This document shows, in pieces, positions 36,512-47,621 of a stretch of 47,621 nt of DNA. The notes under the pieces were generated by a model. It saw only the letters and a program-made list of their open reading frames with translations, was not told where the DNA came from and ran no database searches. The stretch is from Ichthyophthirius multifiliis (Eukaryota; Ciliophora; Oligohymenophorea; Hymenostomatida), in NCBI RefSeq assembly GCF_000220395.1, contig NW_004086419.1, positions 1 to 47,621 on the forward strand. The letters run 5' to 3'. The stretch's first letter is position 1. Each line of letters opens with the position of its first letter. The position numbers were made by a program, and so were the translations under genes.

Positions 36512-39320
36512 AAAATTATCATTTTTATTCTTTATGTATAATTCTCCATTATCCAAAGTTTTAGTCTTTTTTAATTTTTTATCTGATTCTATGAAATATT
36601 ATTAAACAATTTTTCCAGTATCTTCTAAACATTTTTTAACAATTTTAGCTGTAACATTCTTAAATTTATAATAAAAAAATAAAAACAAAATTTATATAAA
36701 TTAATATATATTTTTATATATTCTAAATATAATTATCTATATATACAGTAGAATGCTCCATTGAAGGACTTGAATTAACTTCTAGAAGCCAAACATTATA
36801 ATTTTCATCAACCATAAAATCATATCCGTAAATTTCAAATGAATTTTTTCGATTAATCATTGTATCTTTGCAACTTTTTATAGAGTTAATTACAATATTT
36901 TGCATTTATTTTTTTATTTTTTCATTATAGAAATCCCTCCCATTTTCTTGTTTCTTATAAAAAAATTAATAATTTTTATTTTTTTAAAAAAAGTTTTTTT
37001 AAATACTTTTATATATTCTATAAAATCGTCTAAACACATCATAGTTTCATTTACTTTTTCTTAAAATCCTTCAGCCTACTTAGAAATGCAATTATTTGCT
37101 AAATGAACAAATTTATTTTCTAAATTATCTGCTGTATAATCTTCAAAACATAATCTAATATAGCATTCATCATAAAAAAATATTTATAAAGGATTCCATT
37201 CACTTACTAAAGCCCATTATCTAATATCAAACTTATAATATATATATGTATATATTATAAAATTATGTTACATTTATAAATAATATTAATTTAAAAATAA
37301 AAAATTACATATATTTAATTTATACTTTTTTTTTATTTATGGTTAAAGGATTTTCCATATACTTCTAAGCTACCCAATTAACATTTTTTCCAATAACGTA
37401 ATTAAGAAGTGGTTCTAGTTATTAAAAAGTTCGAATGCCTCTTCCTCTGGAAAGTCCAGCAGGTTTGACAATCCACATATTTTTATTGTTTAGTTGTGTT
37501 TATATATCGTAATTTTTCAGATTTTCTAGTTATTTATGACATTCTTCAAGTATATTTTCTTAAGTAATTCCTAATTCTTCTTATATTTTTTAAAATATTT
37601 TAAAACAAAGGTCTTAATTTTTTCTTATATAAACATAATCGCATTAATAATTTATAATTTTCCATTCTTCGGCAGAAATAATAGGAACTTAATTATTTTT
37701 CTAATTTAATTAATATAAAAAAATGATTAATTTATATTATTAATATATGTAATAATAATATAAAAAATAATAATAAATAAATATATAAATATATAATATA
37801 TATATATTAATATATATATATGTATATATATATACAATTTCATTTATTTTTTAAAGAATTGATTTAGTTTTTTTAATTAAAGAATAAACAGCAACTAACA
37901 CCTATATTAACTAAAATTAATTAAATTCAGTTTAACTATTTTTATTTTCTTAAACAAATTATTTAACCACGCTTTCGGCGTGAGAAAACTTAAATTCTTC
38001 CACAAAGTCTTCAAATTCCTATACATCTCCTAAATCAAAGCATCTTGGGTAGAAAACATCAAAGTCTATATTTTCGGATTGAATTAAATTTCTTAAATTC
38101 TTCGCAAGACCATTTTTCGATGTTAAATTGAAGTTTTTTTCGAAATGATTCGTTATTTATTAATCTAATAATTATACATGGTCCACATCTTTCATTTTTG
38201 TTACCCATTTTAAATCAAAAATTAAGCTTTCCTAATTCTCGTTTTCTATCCATCCTTCGGAATTCAAATAATTTCTTAAGTCCTAATATTGCCCTAAAAT
38301 TATATATACTTTTTAATTTGGAGGATATCCCCTTATTTTTTTCCAATTTGCAATTATTTCTGGGGATATTAACTCTTTCCTTTAATTATTAGTATTTGCT
38401 TGCTATTATTTTTCCTGTTCTCGATCGTTCTCGTCTTCCAAATCGTTATATTCGGCATCATTTTGTTAATTTTCCCTTATTTATTACATTATAAATCTAA
38501 AATCAAAGCCCAAAGTTTTCATAAATCGAGAGCGTGTGAAATCTATTTTCTCTTTATATTTATATTTTGCTTTTGTATTTACTATTTTTATTAATTTATT
38601 TATTATTTCATCATTATTATTATTATTTTTTGAATTTACCTTTATTTTATTATTTAATTTTTTTTTTTAATTTTACACTATCATAATAAATAACTTTAGA
38701 ATAAAAATCTTTAGTGTTTTTCATGTCTTTTAAAAACTCATAATATTATAATTTTTTTCCTAAAGTAGATATTAATGTACTTTATTTATATCGAAAATAC
38801 AACTGAATCTTTTAAATTTCATTTTTATTTATTTTCTATTTGTTTTTTTCTAAATAAGTATTAAAATTAGCTTTCTTTATAATATAGTTTTCCTTTTAAT
38901 TCCTTAAAATTAAATTCTTTTCGATTAAATTATCATTTATATTTATTTAATTATATAATTCTTATATAGGAGGTAAAATCTATTTATTATTTGGCGAAAA
39001 ATTGCTTATTTCTTTAAACTATATATTTTAATATGATTGTTTTTTTTTTTCTTCATATTCTTTTTTCGAATTTGATATTATTTTTTATGTTACTTGCTTT
39101 TATATTTTCTAATCTTATTTATTTTAATCAATATAACTAAGTTCTTTTATATATTTTTATTCTTTTTTTTTTATTATTATTATTAGTAAACTTCTAATAA
39201 TATATAAATATTTATATATACCAATTCGTTTAGTTAATATCGATTTTGACTTTTATTAGATTTAAATTGGTTTTACTAATAAATTATTAAATTAGTTGTT
39301 TTAAAATAATTAATTTCCAT
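36512..39320 (-). CDS. Tubulin-tyrosine-ligase-like protein, TTLL3/8 glycylase type
   Basis: A multi-exon gene, about 750 aa, with an ATP-grasp ligase domain. Read N to [54 protein letters not shown]; then [17 protein letters not shown] (nucleotide loop) and [13 protein letters not shown]. After an intron near 37205-37335 come [40 protein letters not shown] and [10 protein letters not shown]. Last is [20 protein letters not shown] (metal/ATP site) with SPSMEH. DIRQW-x-LV-x-WNPL is typical of the glycylase-type TTLLs that add glycine to tubulin in cilia. The N-terminus is probably the ATG at 39320, but A/T runs make the first exons uncertain. The exact stop near 36512 is not resolved. Confidence 0.88.
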
Positions 39321-39648
39321 TTAATTAAATATGAAGTGTATTTTATTGCATTTGTTAACTTTATATATATAATTTAGTATTTATAATAATAATTTTTTAA
39401 ATTTATTTAGTATATATATATATATTATATATAATATAATATTTTTTTTTAAATTTTAATTTTTTTTGTTTTTTGTTTTTTTTTTTCAATTTTAATTAAT
39501 AATAAAATACGTTTTAATATATAAATTTTTCCTTACTTTTTTTTTTTTTTTTTAAATTTATTAAACTTGAAATGGTATAATTACAATTAATATAATATTT
39601 TAAAGAAAAAAATGTATTTAAATATTATTTTATAAATTAACAATATAT

Positions 39649-41005
39649 TCATTTATCTTTATTTATTACACTCATAATCATTTCTTTTTTATAAAACTCT
39701 AAATTTATATTTGTTAATTATCTCATGTCTTTTACACTTTTAGCTAATTTCTTTAAAATATAATCACTGAAATTTTAACAACGACTATTCATATATTTTT
39801 ATATTTATAAAAAATAAATTTAAATATTATATAGATTTACTAAAAATCTAAATTTAAAGTATTTAGTTAATTTAAACATTATAAACTTTAAATCAACTTA
39901 TCTAAACCTTTATTTTGAAAATTTTCATTCGCATAAAAGTCTAGATTTAATTCTTATATTTATTAAACACATTTTAAACTATCAGCTAATTTTATTAATC
40001 CTATATCAGTAAAATTTTTAGTATAACTAATTTTATTTATGTTTTTATTAATATAATAAAAATTTAATAATAAACCTAAATTTTAATCTCAAAATTTTTA
40101 ATTATTAACAATTACTTATAGCTGAAGCTAACATAATAATATTATTATCACTAAAATTAGTATTTAATCTATTAATATATTTTATATTTTTTAAACTTAA
40201 AATATTATTTTACTAAAAATTAAGTTTTAAAGTATTTAAATTAGTAAATTTTTTTAACTAAATTATTATTTTTTCTAATCCTTAATCAGTAAAGTTTTTA
40301 TTATAACTAAAAATTAAAATTTAAAAATAAAATTTTATATTTAATATTTACTAAAAATTTAATCTAAAATGAGTAATTTATTAATGTTTTTAAAAAGCTT
40401 TTGCTAGACATTCTAATCCTTTATCTGTAAAATTTTTATTATAACTTTTTATTATTATTATTATTTTTATATTTAAATATTATATTTATATATATACTAA
40501 AAATCTAGATTAAACTTTACTAAATTTTTAATATCTTATATTCCTTCTGATAAATATTCTAGGGATAAATCAGTAAATATTTTATTATAACTTTTTTTTC
40601 GATTTAAATATTTATATATAAAAAAATATTTTGTTTTTTACTAAAAATCAAAGCTTATATTTTCAATTTATTAATTTTTCTTAAAAAAATTTTAAATTAT
40701 TAAAAAAAGATTGTCGGTAAAATTTTTATTTTATCTATTATTTTTTAAAAAATAGAAAATAAAAATAGTATACTACCTGCAATTTAAAATAATTTCATTT
40801 ATTTATGTAATTTCACTTAATTTTAAAATAAAACATCATCATTACAATTTGCTGAACTTTATTTTTATTTTAAAAAAAATATTTTTTAAAAAAATAAAAA
40901 ACCTAGACCATTCAAAAATAAAACAAGAATTATTACTATATATACTTTTTATTTTTCTATCATCATCAGAATTATATGAATTTAAAGTAAAGTTTGTATA
41001 TTCAT
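39649..41005 (-). CDS. Leucine-rich-repeat block, one repeat per exon
   Basis: Seven or more short exons each encode one RNI-like leucine-rich repeat of about 28-30 aa. The heads are YNKIFTDLSLEYLSEG, YNKNFTDKGLECLAKAF, YNKNFTDQGLEKIIIQL, NTNFSDNNIIMLASAI, YTKNFTDIGLIKLADSL, NKGLDKLIQSLQC and CQNFSDYILKKLAKSV. Each repeat ends L-x-L-x-F(Y). Most introns (about 45-57 nt) cut the same Tyr codon as TA|T, so they share phase 2. The end is INKDK then TGA 39649-39651. Upstream the frame can be followed through SANCNDDVLF and EYTNFTLNSYNSDDDRKI into the last exons of the kinase gene, so this is probably the C-terminal half of one kinase-LRR protein, a known ciliate combination. One junction near 40740-40790 is unresolved. 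Confidence 0.8.
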
Positions 41006-41039
41006 CTTTATAAATATATAAAAATCATAAAAAATAAAA

Positions 41040-41123
41040 TCAAAAAATACGTTCTGTTACTTCTTAACTAGTATAAGTTTCAGCTGATTTTACTTTTTCA
41101 ATATCTTAAATAATAAAATAAAT

Positions 41124-41172
<49 letters not shown>

Positions 41173-42529
41173 TATTATTTTTCTGCTTGAAAAATGTAAC
41201 AGATTATTTAATAATTTATGTATTCCCATACAATTTTATATAGGATTATTGATAGGATTATATAAAAATTGCTTAAAAAAAGAATGTTTGTATCCTGTTT
41301 TTTGTGAATTTTATATACTTTTCATAGAATGAATTTTGGGTAATATAATTTAATTTTTTTCTGCAAATTCAATTAATTATTTTAAATGAATTTCTGCTGT
41401 CAAACGCAAATTTGGGTTTTTTTAAATCATTATTTTTCCCAATTAAAAAATATAATTATCTTCGTCAAATCCTAAATTTTAAGGAACTTATCCGTTTATA
41501 AAATGAGTATAATAATAATTATATAATCGAGATTCTATATTTTCATAATCAAATTTTTAATGATTACTTAACATTAAAAATATTATCCCTATTGAAAATA
41601 AATCAGCCTATTAATTATATTTTTAATTTTTTAAATAAATCATATATATGTATATTTAAAAAATAAAAATATTAACTGATTATTTATAAGACTTATTATG
41701 TACTTCTGGTGCAATAAAACAAGGAGTACCTGCCTTTTATATTATTTTTTTAATAATTCATATATAATTTAATTAATTTTACAAAAGAAGATAAGCAGTT
41801 TCCATTAAATTCTCTTGTTAATCCGAAATCAGCTTTATTATATTATATATATATATATATATATATTTGTTATTTTTTTTTTTTACATATTTTAACATTT
41901 CCATCTTTAAATAATATATTGGAAGCTTTAAGATCTCTATGTATCATATTTTATTAATGAATAAAATTAATTCCATCTAAAATATTAATTGCAATTTTTA
42001 CCATCATGTCTAATCTTAATACTTTATTTTGGTTTTTTAATTTTTTAAACAAATCATTTAACGATTCTTTAATGTATATTATTTATTTTATTTTTAATTA
42101 AAGAATAAATATACCTTCACATAGTTCTGTTTCTATAAAATAAAATTTCTTATTTCCTTTTATTACCTATTTTGAAGAAATAAACTCAACTACACATTCT
42201 GATTTGCATTTTTATAAATTATGAGCTTCTTTTTAGAAAACTTTTATTTATGTTTCTACTCTAGGGTCTGCCTTTAATATTTTCAAAGCAACTTTTCTTA
42301 ATATATTATTGTTAAAAGCTTTCAAAACTAATCCAAATGCGCCTTCACCTAAATATTAAATATCCTCATATTTATCTTCTAGTAAAATTTCAATTATTAT
42401 TTATAATAGGTCAAGGTCAAATACTTGCTGATTTTTAATCTATTAAACAATCTATTAGGATAATTTATTTATAAATTCTTCAGTTTGTGATTTTGTAAAA
42501 AAATAAAAAAAATGCTTGATAATTTCCAT
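41040..42529 (-). CDS. Serine/threonine protein kinase (N-terminal part of a kinase-LRR protein?)
   Basis: The ATG is the complement of 42527-42529. The kinase domain is complete: glycine loop LGEGAFGLVLKAF; VALKIL with the ATP-binding Lys; ELCE hinge; catalytic loop HRDLKASNILF; ISDFGLTREF, restored exactly when an intron near 41884-41824 is removed; activation segment AGTPCFIAPEVHNKSYK; then ADLFSIGIIFLMLSNHQKF and the C-lobe motif NPNLRLTAEIHL. The introns are GT-AG, about 35-70 nt. After the domain come a tail and a TA-microsatellite intron (about 41113-41170), then KSAETYTSQEVTE. Reading on gives TGA 41040-41042. Alternatively a 45-nt intron (41006-41050) joins it in phase to the leucine-rich repeats. 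I favour the fusion. All catalytic residues are present, so it should be active. Confidence 0.9.
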
Positions 42530-42752
42530 AAATATTTTATTTATTTAAATTTTTGCTTTTTTTTAAATAAGTTAAAATTAAAAAAAATACGTAAGATTTT
42601 TTTTTAATTTATAAATATAACACGATAATTAAAATTTTATATGAATAAAAAAATAAATTAAAATTATTTTTATTTAATTTTTATGTTATAAATAGAAGCT
42701 TATCTTATGAATTTTAATAAAAAATAAATATAATATATATTGTATATAAAAA

Positions 42753-42784
<32 letters not shown>

Positions 42785-43628
42785 ATATAAAATTTTTATA
42801 CATATTTTTCAATTTTTTACTTTTTTATATTTTTTTTTTTGAAAATTTTATTTAAAATATATATATAAACTAGAAAATTTAATTTTTTATATTTTTAAAA
42901 TAAATACATATTTAACTAATTTTCTATATTAATATAATTTTTATTTCTTTAAATAAAAATAAAATATAATATCAACTTAAATCCATAATTTTTTTTTTAT
43001 TTTTTTAATTTTTAATTTATTATTATATTAATATTTAATTATTTCTTTATAACTAATTATTTTTTTCATTTTCTTATAATTAAACTAATTCTCATATAAT
43101 TTTTATTGAAATATTTATATATTTTAAATTAATATATAAATTATTTTAATTAAAGTTTTTACATTAGATTATTATATATTAATAATAATTGATATTATTT
43201 CAATTTTATATATATATTTATATATATAATTTTATTTTATCATATTATATTCTTTTTTTATATTATTAATTTTTTTTATTTTAATGAAATATTATTATTT
43301 TATTATTGTTATTTTAAACTCATTTATTTTATTAAGTTAATTTTATTAAATATTTTAAACTATTTTTTATTTTTATATTCTATACTTTTTTTTTTTTTTT
43401 CCTTTAAATTTTTTTATTTTAATTTCAATGATATTACTATTATTTTTAACTAATATTTTCTTTATTATCTTATCTTAATTTAAATATTCCTTTTTCTTTT
43501 TAATTATTTTAACTTTTAATAATTTTATTTATCTTTTAAATTTAAATTTTTATTATTTGTATTATAAAAATATAAAAACAACAATTACTATTCTGAAATT
43601 TATATATTCTTTTTACTTGACAAAGACT
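42530..43628. other. AT-rich intergenic region
   Basis: About 1.1 kb upstream of the kinase, nearly pure A/T with several TA runs (about 42748-42788) and long poly-T tracts (about 43388-43400). No coherent reading frame on either strand. Confidence 0.65.
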
Positions 43629-43925
43629 TCACTATTCGGTTTTCAATAAAATATATTTTAAATAAGCTAATAGTTTCGAGGTAATTTTTAGATTCTATTA
43701 ATTAACCACATTGGCTTTATAATTATTTTTAAGTAAATTTTATTTTTAATCAACCATTTAAATAAAAAGTTAATCGAATATATATTTTTAAATCAAATTT
43801 ATTTATATCATGGCAACCTAATCTAATTTTTAAAAGTTTTTTATTTATTTTACTGAAATGAATCTAGGAACGTTTCCCTTTTTATCTAGAAATCTTAAAA
43901 AAATTATAAAAATATTATTAAACAT
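43629..43925 (-). CDS. Small unassigned protein, 98 aa
   Basis: A single exon with clear coding character, from the ATG complementary to 43923-43925 to TGA 43629-43631. The start is hydrophobic (MFNNIFIIFLRFLDKKG). The body is helical: NVPRFISVKQIKNFQKLDQV, MIQINLIQKYIFDQLFIQMV, then NVVNQQNLKITSKLLAYLKY and ILLKTEQ. The helix-loop pattern ending in N-x-x-x-I-T-S-x-x-L-x-x-x-L-x-x-x-L faintly recalls the end of a histone fold, but I cannot claim homology. An upstream exon is possible, since the first residues are unusually hydrophobic. Confidence 0.5.
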
Positions 43926-44030
43926 CACCTAAAAGGATATTAGTTTTTTTTTTAAACTTACTTAAATTGTTATTTTTATTTTATTAAGATACAAGAGAAA
44001 AAATATTTTATTTTTATTTTTTACAAATAT

Positions 44031-44753
44031 ATGTCTAAAGTGAATTTTTTATAAAAAAATAATAAAGAAACATATAATAATAAAATAGAATAAAAATAAA
44101 ATATTATAAATAATAATAATAATAAATTTTTTGGATAAAACTAAAGAATAAAAGCAAGCAATCAAATTTAAAGCAATATTTCACAAAAAGAGTTAACTTA
44201 AAAAAACGGAATTATTACTTTTAATAATAATAAAAGCCAAATAAATTTATAAGAAAAACAAAAATAATTAATCTAGATAATAATTCATTCGAAAATCTTT
44301 AACTTAATTGATAATAATCAATTTATTTAATAAAGTAAAAGCTATTAGAATTTAAAATTAAAAAAAAAAAGGAATAAAGTTTACCTGATTATTTTTTTTT
44401 TTTCTTAAAAAGACAATAATTTAAAATTAATAATAAATTAAGAAATTTAATAATATATATTTTAAAAGGCTGTTATGCCAGAGAATAAATAATTATCAGA
44501 ATAAAAATTTAATTTTTTATATTTAATTTTAAAAGAGTTTATAATGTATGATGAAAGATAAAAATAAATTTATTTAATATAAAAAACCCAAAAGAAGGAG
44601 ATTATATATTAAAAATAACTGATTGCTTTTAAAATATTTAAAGCTGTGTAAATTATGGGCTATTTTTTATTAAGTGTAATAGTAAAAATTCATTAGATTC
44701 TTTTATTTTTTTTAAGTCATAAAAATCAAAACAATTTAAAAAAACTTAATTGA
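44031..44753 (+). CDS. Unassigned Asn/Gln/Lys-rich protein
   Basis: Open from ATG 44031 to TGA 44751-44753 (240 aa, counted in phase without splicing). The first 115 aa are Asn/Gln/Lys-rich (NQIQSNISQKELTQKNGIIT). The last part is helical and more protein-like: AVMPENKQLSEQKFNFLYLI, LKEFIMYDERQKQIYLIQK and LIAFKIFKAVQIMGYFLLS. A 34-nt GT-AG stretch (44379-44412) could be an intron, but removing it puts the more convincing C-terminal part out of frame. There is no recognised domain. Confidence 0.5.
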
Positions 44754-45519
44754 AAAAAATCAATATTTAGAATTTTTTAACTCTTTTACATAAAATATTT
44801 ATTTTAAAAAAAAATAATTGTTATTTCTTTATTTTTTTAAAAGCGAAAAAAATAAATTAAAAATAAAAATTGTATTACATATTTGAATTATTCCCAAAAA
44901 TATTTCCTATTACTCATCAAGTAACTCATACTTTATTAAATTTATTTAAATAATTTAGTTTAAATTAAAAGATTAATTTTTAGGTCAATTAAATAATTAA
45001 AGAAAAAGTATAATTATTAAATAGTTAAATAAATATCATTTTTTTATATCGAATTAATAATTAACGCATAGTGCAAAGGAATATAATAAAAATAAGTATT
45101 TTTAAAAATAAATAAAATAAAAACTATAAACTAATTATTAAAAAAAAAACACAATAAAATATAATAATAAATTATATATTATTTAATTATATATGTCAAA
45201 AAAAATATTTAAAAAAGAATAAGCATAGAGATATAAATAAAATATATAGACATAAAAAGGAAAAAAGGACTTTTATATCTGAAAATTATTTATTTTCATT
45301 GTTTTATAATAATTTCAACTTAATAATAAAAAAGATTTTAATTAACCGCGGCATATAAAGAAAAAAATACTAAAGAAAGTCTCAAATATTAACTGAATAA
45401 TTAAATTATTATATATCCAATATTAAACATAAATAAAAATATAAAAATTACTTTATCTAATTATATTACTATCATTATAAAAGAGTATTTTCATATTATT
45501 AAAAAAACATGTATTTTAT

Positions 45520-45595
<76 letters not shown>

Positions 45596-46247
45596 CTTTA
45601 ACTTATTTTATTATTATTTTTTAAATTGATTTGCCATTACTTATTATTTAAAATTAATTTTAATATCAATTGAACATAATAATATTCTAAAAATTGAAAT
45701 ATCATTACTTCTGCCTCTATCTGAAATTATAGATAAATATGTAATCTTGTATTTGTGCAGGGATATACAGAATAAAATATTTTTAATTGTTTTTCTTGTA
45801 TTATTGTTTTTATATTGTAATAATTAAATAAAATTGTTTTAAAAATCATATAAGATCTTATTAATTTATTCATTCTTTTTAGAATATCTGTTAATTTATT
45901 AAAACAAAAATTTTCATTTAAAATATATATAATGTATTAATATATTAAAATATCAAAAAAGTTTATAAATAAAAAAAAATTAGATAATATTTATTTGTAA
46001 AATAAATTTAAATGAGTAGTAAATAAAATGCTTATATAGATTTATAATATAAAATATTAGAAATTAAATTAAAAAAAAATATAAATATATTTACAAATAA
46101 AAAAATAATAAATTTAATGAAAAATTAATTATAATATTTTATATCTAAAAGTTTAAATTTAAATTAAAAATAAATAAAAAAAAAATTATAAATATATATA
46201 AATATATATAAATATATAAATATATAAATATATTAATATATTTATTT
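44754..46247. other. AT-rich region with doubtful short reading frames
   Basis: About 1.5 kb. A 29-codon plus-strand frame (45193-45282, MSKKIFKKEQAQRYKQNIQT) looks protein-like but is too short to call. On the minus strand about 45597-45873 reads openly as coding-like sequence (IFYSVYPCTNTRLHIYLQF, EAEVMIFQFLEYYYVQLIL) and runs into a long TA microsatellite (45534-45590). It may be an exon of a small gene whose other exons I cannot find. The rest is A/T. Confidence 0.35.
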
Positions 46248-47621
46248 TCAATTTTAATCAAAATTTTCCATTTCTTAAACCTAATTATTAGTTATTTTAT
46301 TTTTTATATGTTTATTAATATTAATTTTTCCTTATGCAAATTAATTAAATATTTATTCTATTGTAGCTTGTTTCAAAGAATATTCAGATATTTTTAATTA
46401 TTCTTTATTTTTTTCAAAACAACCAAAAATTTTACCAATACTTATTATTGATTCTATTCTAAATCTAAAAAAATCTTCGAGATGTTCTATAACTTCAATA
46501 TTTCCAAATTCCTAATATTTTAAATAAAAAAAAGAAAGAAAATAATAATTAAATTAACCTTTTCTAAAAATTTCTTGATTTAAATTCCTTATTTTTCAAA
46601 ATATATAAATTCATATAGATTTTCAAAAGTAATACCTTTTTAACTATTTAATTCCTATTATTTATAATTATTAATTTATTTTAAATTAAATTAAATTAAA
46701 TTAAATTAAATTAAATTAAATTAAATTAAAATATTTTATTAAATTAAATATTTTTATATATTTTATCTTAATTTAATTTTATAAAATTTTACTTTATAAA
46801 TAACAGATCCTGATTGATCTTCAGAAATCAAATATTATAAATCCATAGCATTCAATTTACTTAAAATATTGGGTAAATCATTAATTAATATTTTATCATT
46901 TTATTATAATCCTGTTTTTTAACATAAAGAGCTTTTATGCTCAACTGAAGGCTTTTTAATTTTAACTTCTACTTCATATCCTTTACCAAACTTATGCTTA
47001 ATTTATTAAATAGTACCTAAACATTTTAATTATCCATCTACTTAAATAGCCATTTTAGAAGATAATTGCTCAGCTTCTTCCATTGAATGAGTTGTTAAGA
47101 TAATGGAAGAATGTTTATTTACAGTAGATATTCTTTTAATTACTTTCCACATAAATTATCTAGCAGCAGGGTCCATTCCAGTAGAAGGTTCATCTAAAAA
47201 TATAATTGAAGGGTTTCCAATCATAGCAATAGCTACAGATAATTTTCTCTTGTTTCCTCCAGAAAAAGTACCAGCGCAATATCCTTCGAATTTAAGTAAG
47301 TCCATTTCTTCTAATTTTTTTTAAACTAACTCTGCTCTTATAGATTTAGGAATACCTTTAATAGATGCATATAAGTTCAAATGCTCCCTTGCTGTAAGAT
47401 TTTCTAATAAAGCATCAAATTAAGGACAATATCCTATATTCATTCTAGCCTATTCTAATTATGTCTAAACTGAATATCCTGCTATATGACATTCTCCACT
47501 TGTAGGTTGTATTTCTCCTGATAAAATTTAAAAGTAGTAGTTTTCCCAGCACCATTAACTCCCAATAAAGTAAAAACTTCTCCTTATTTAATTCCAAAAG
47601 AGACTTTATCAACTGCAACCT
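46248..47621 (-). CDS. ABCA-type ABC transporter, C-terminal nucleotide-binding domain (partial)
   Basis: The gene enters from beyond the right edge and ends at TGA 46248-46250. Visible order: [18 protein letters not shown] and Walker [12 protein letters not shown]-loop region [20 protein letters not shown]; signature [19 protein letters not shown]; Walker [16 protein letters not shown]-loop [20 protein letters not shown]; then VDGQLKCLGTIQQIKHKFG and GYEVEVKI. The MEEAE-KMAI-LG-x-IQ-KFG-GY series is specific to the ABCA (lipid exporter) subfamily, and this is the second NBD. Introns: 46655-46792 (138 nt, holding the TTAAA array) and 46512-46558 (47 nt). The tail [20 protein letters not shown] matches the ABCA end. 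A one-base gap in the T/A run at about 47521-47534, just after Walker A, breaks the frame and is probably a sequencing error. Confidence 0.93.
46681..46730. repeat. (TTAAA)10 pentanucleotide microsatellite
   Basis: Ten perfect tandem TTAAA copies lie inside the 138-nt intron of the ABCA gene. They account for a third of that intron, which is otherwise about three times longer than the neighbouring one. Confidence 0.9.

Noticed and set aside
47103-47324. A plus-strand frame of 73 codons at the right end
   Set aside because: It is antisense to the Walker B and H-loop region of the ABCA gene.
1-47621. CRISPR arrays, bacterial operons, ribosome binding sites, tRNA genes, transposons or virus-like elements
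   Set aside because: No spaced repeats, cloverleaf sequences, transposase, reverse transcriptase or capsid-like coding regions were seen; the window is eukaryotic.

Overview
ORGANISM. The window starts with more than ten perfect copies of the C-rich telomere repeat CCCCAA. It is extremely AT-rich, and its genes only read through if TAA and TAG encode glutamine and TGA is the only stop. Together these features indicate a macronuclear chromosome end of an oligohymenophorean ciliate. The very low GC, tiny introns (mostly 20-140 nt, GT-AG) and gene content fit Ichthyophthirius multifiliis best, with Tetrahymena relatives as the alternative; the species is inference. I re-read the window in this code by hand and, where possible, checked splice phases by counting.

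LAYOUT. Left end: telomere (1-63), a degenerate telomere-like junction (to about 93) and about 1.9 kb of AT-rich subtelomere. 2-6 kb: two tandem minus-strand paralogues of a ciliate two-transmembrane family. 6.6-11.3 kb: an alpha/beta hydrolase with a long Gln/Asn/Ser tail, then an unassigned gene. 11.8-15.6 kb: a syntaxin-18-type SNARE, an acylated MORN protein and a C2H2 zinc-finger protein. 16.4-22.4 kb: a giant seven-exon membrane protein of the TmcB/PAS type (about 1710 aa). 23.5-31.3 kb: a putative type I membrane protein, a coiled-coil protein, an unassigned protein, EMC6 and a small unassigned gene. 31.9-39.3 kb: a ten-exon low-complexity gene, a SAXO-type axonemal microtubule protein and a TTLL glycylase/ligase. 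39.6-42.5 kb: a protein kinase running into a leucine-rich-repeat block built one repeat per exon. 43.6-47.6 kb: two small unassigned genes and the C-terminal end of an ABCA transporter that leaves the window.

HOW THE GENES WORK TOGETHER. There is no operon. The content matches a ciliated cell: membrane and sensory proteins (TmcB-like, the two-TM pair, ABCA), ER and secretory functions (syntaxin 18, EMC6) and cilium building (SAXO and TTLL converge on each other). I found no tRNA, rRNA, CRISPR array, transposon or virus-like element. Gaps between genes are almost pure A/T with microsatellites.

CAVEAT. Several genes need a one-base frame change inside an A or T run (about 9057-9065, 23955-23960, 31011-31017, 47521-47534 and in the TTLL gene). 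These look like homopolymer sequencing errors, but real frameshifting is not excluded.
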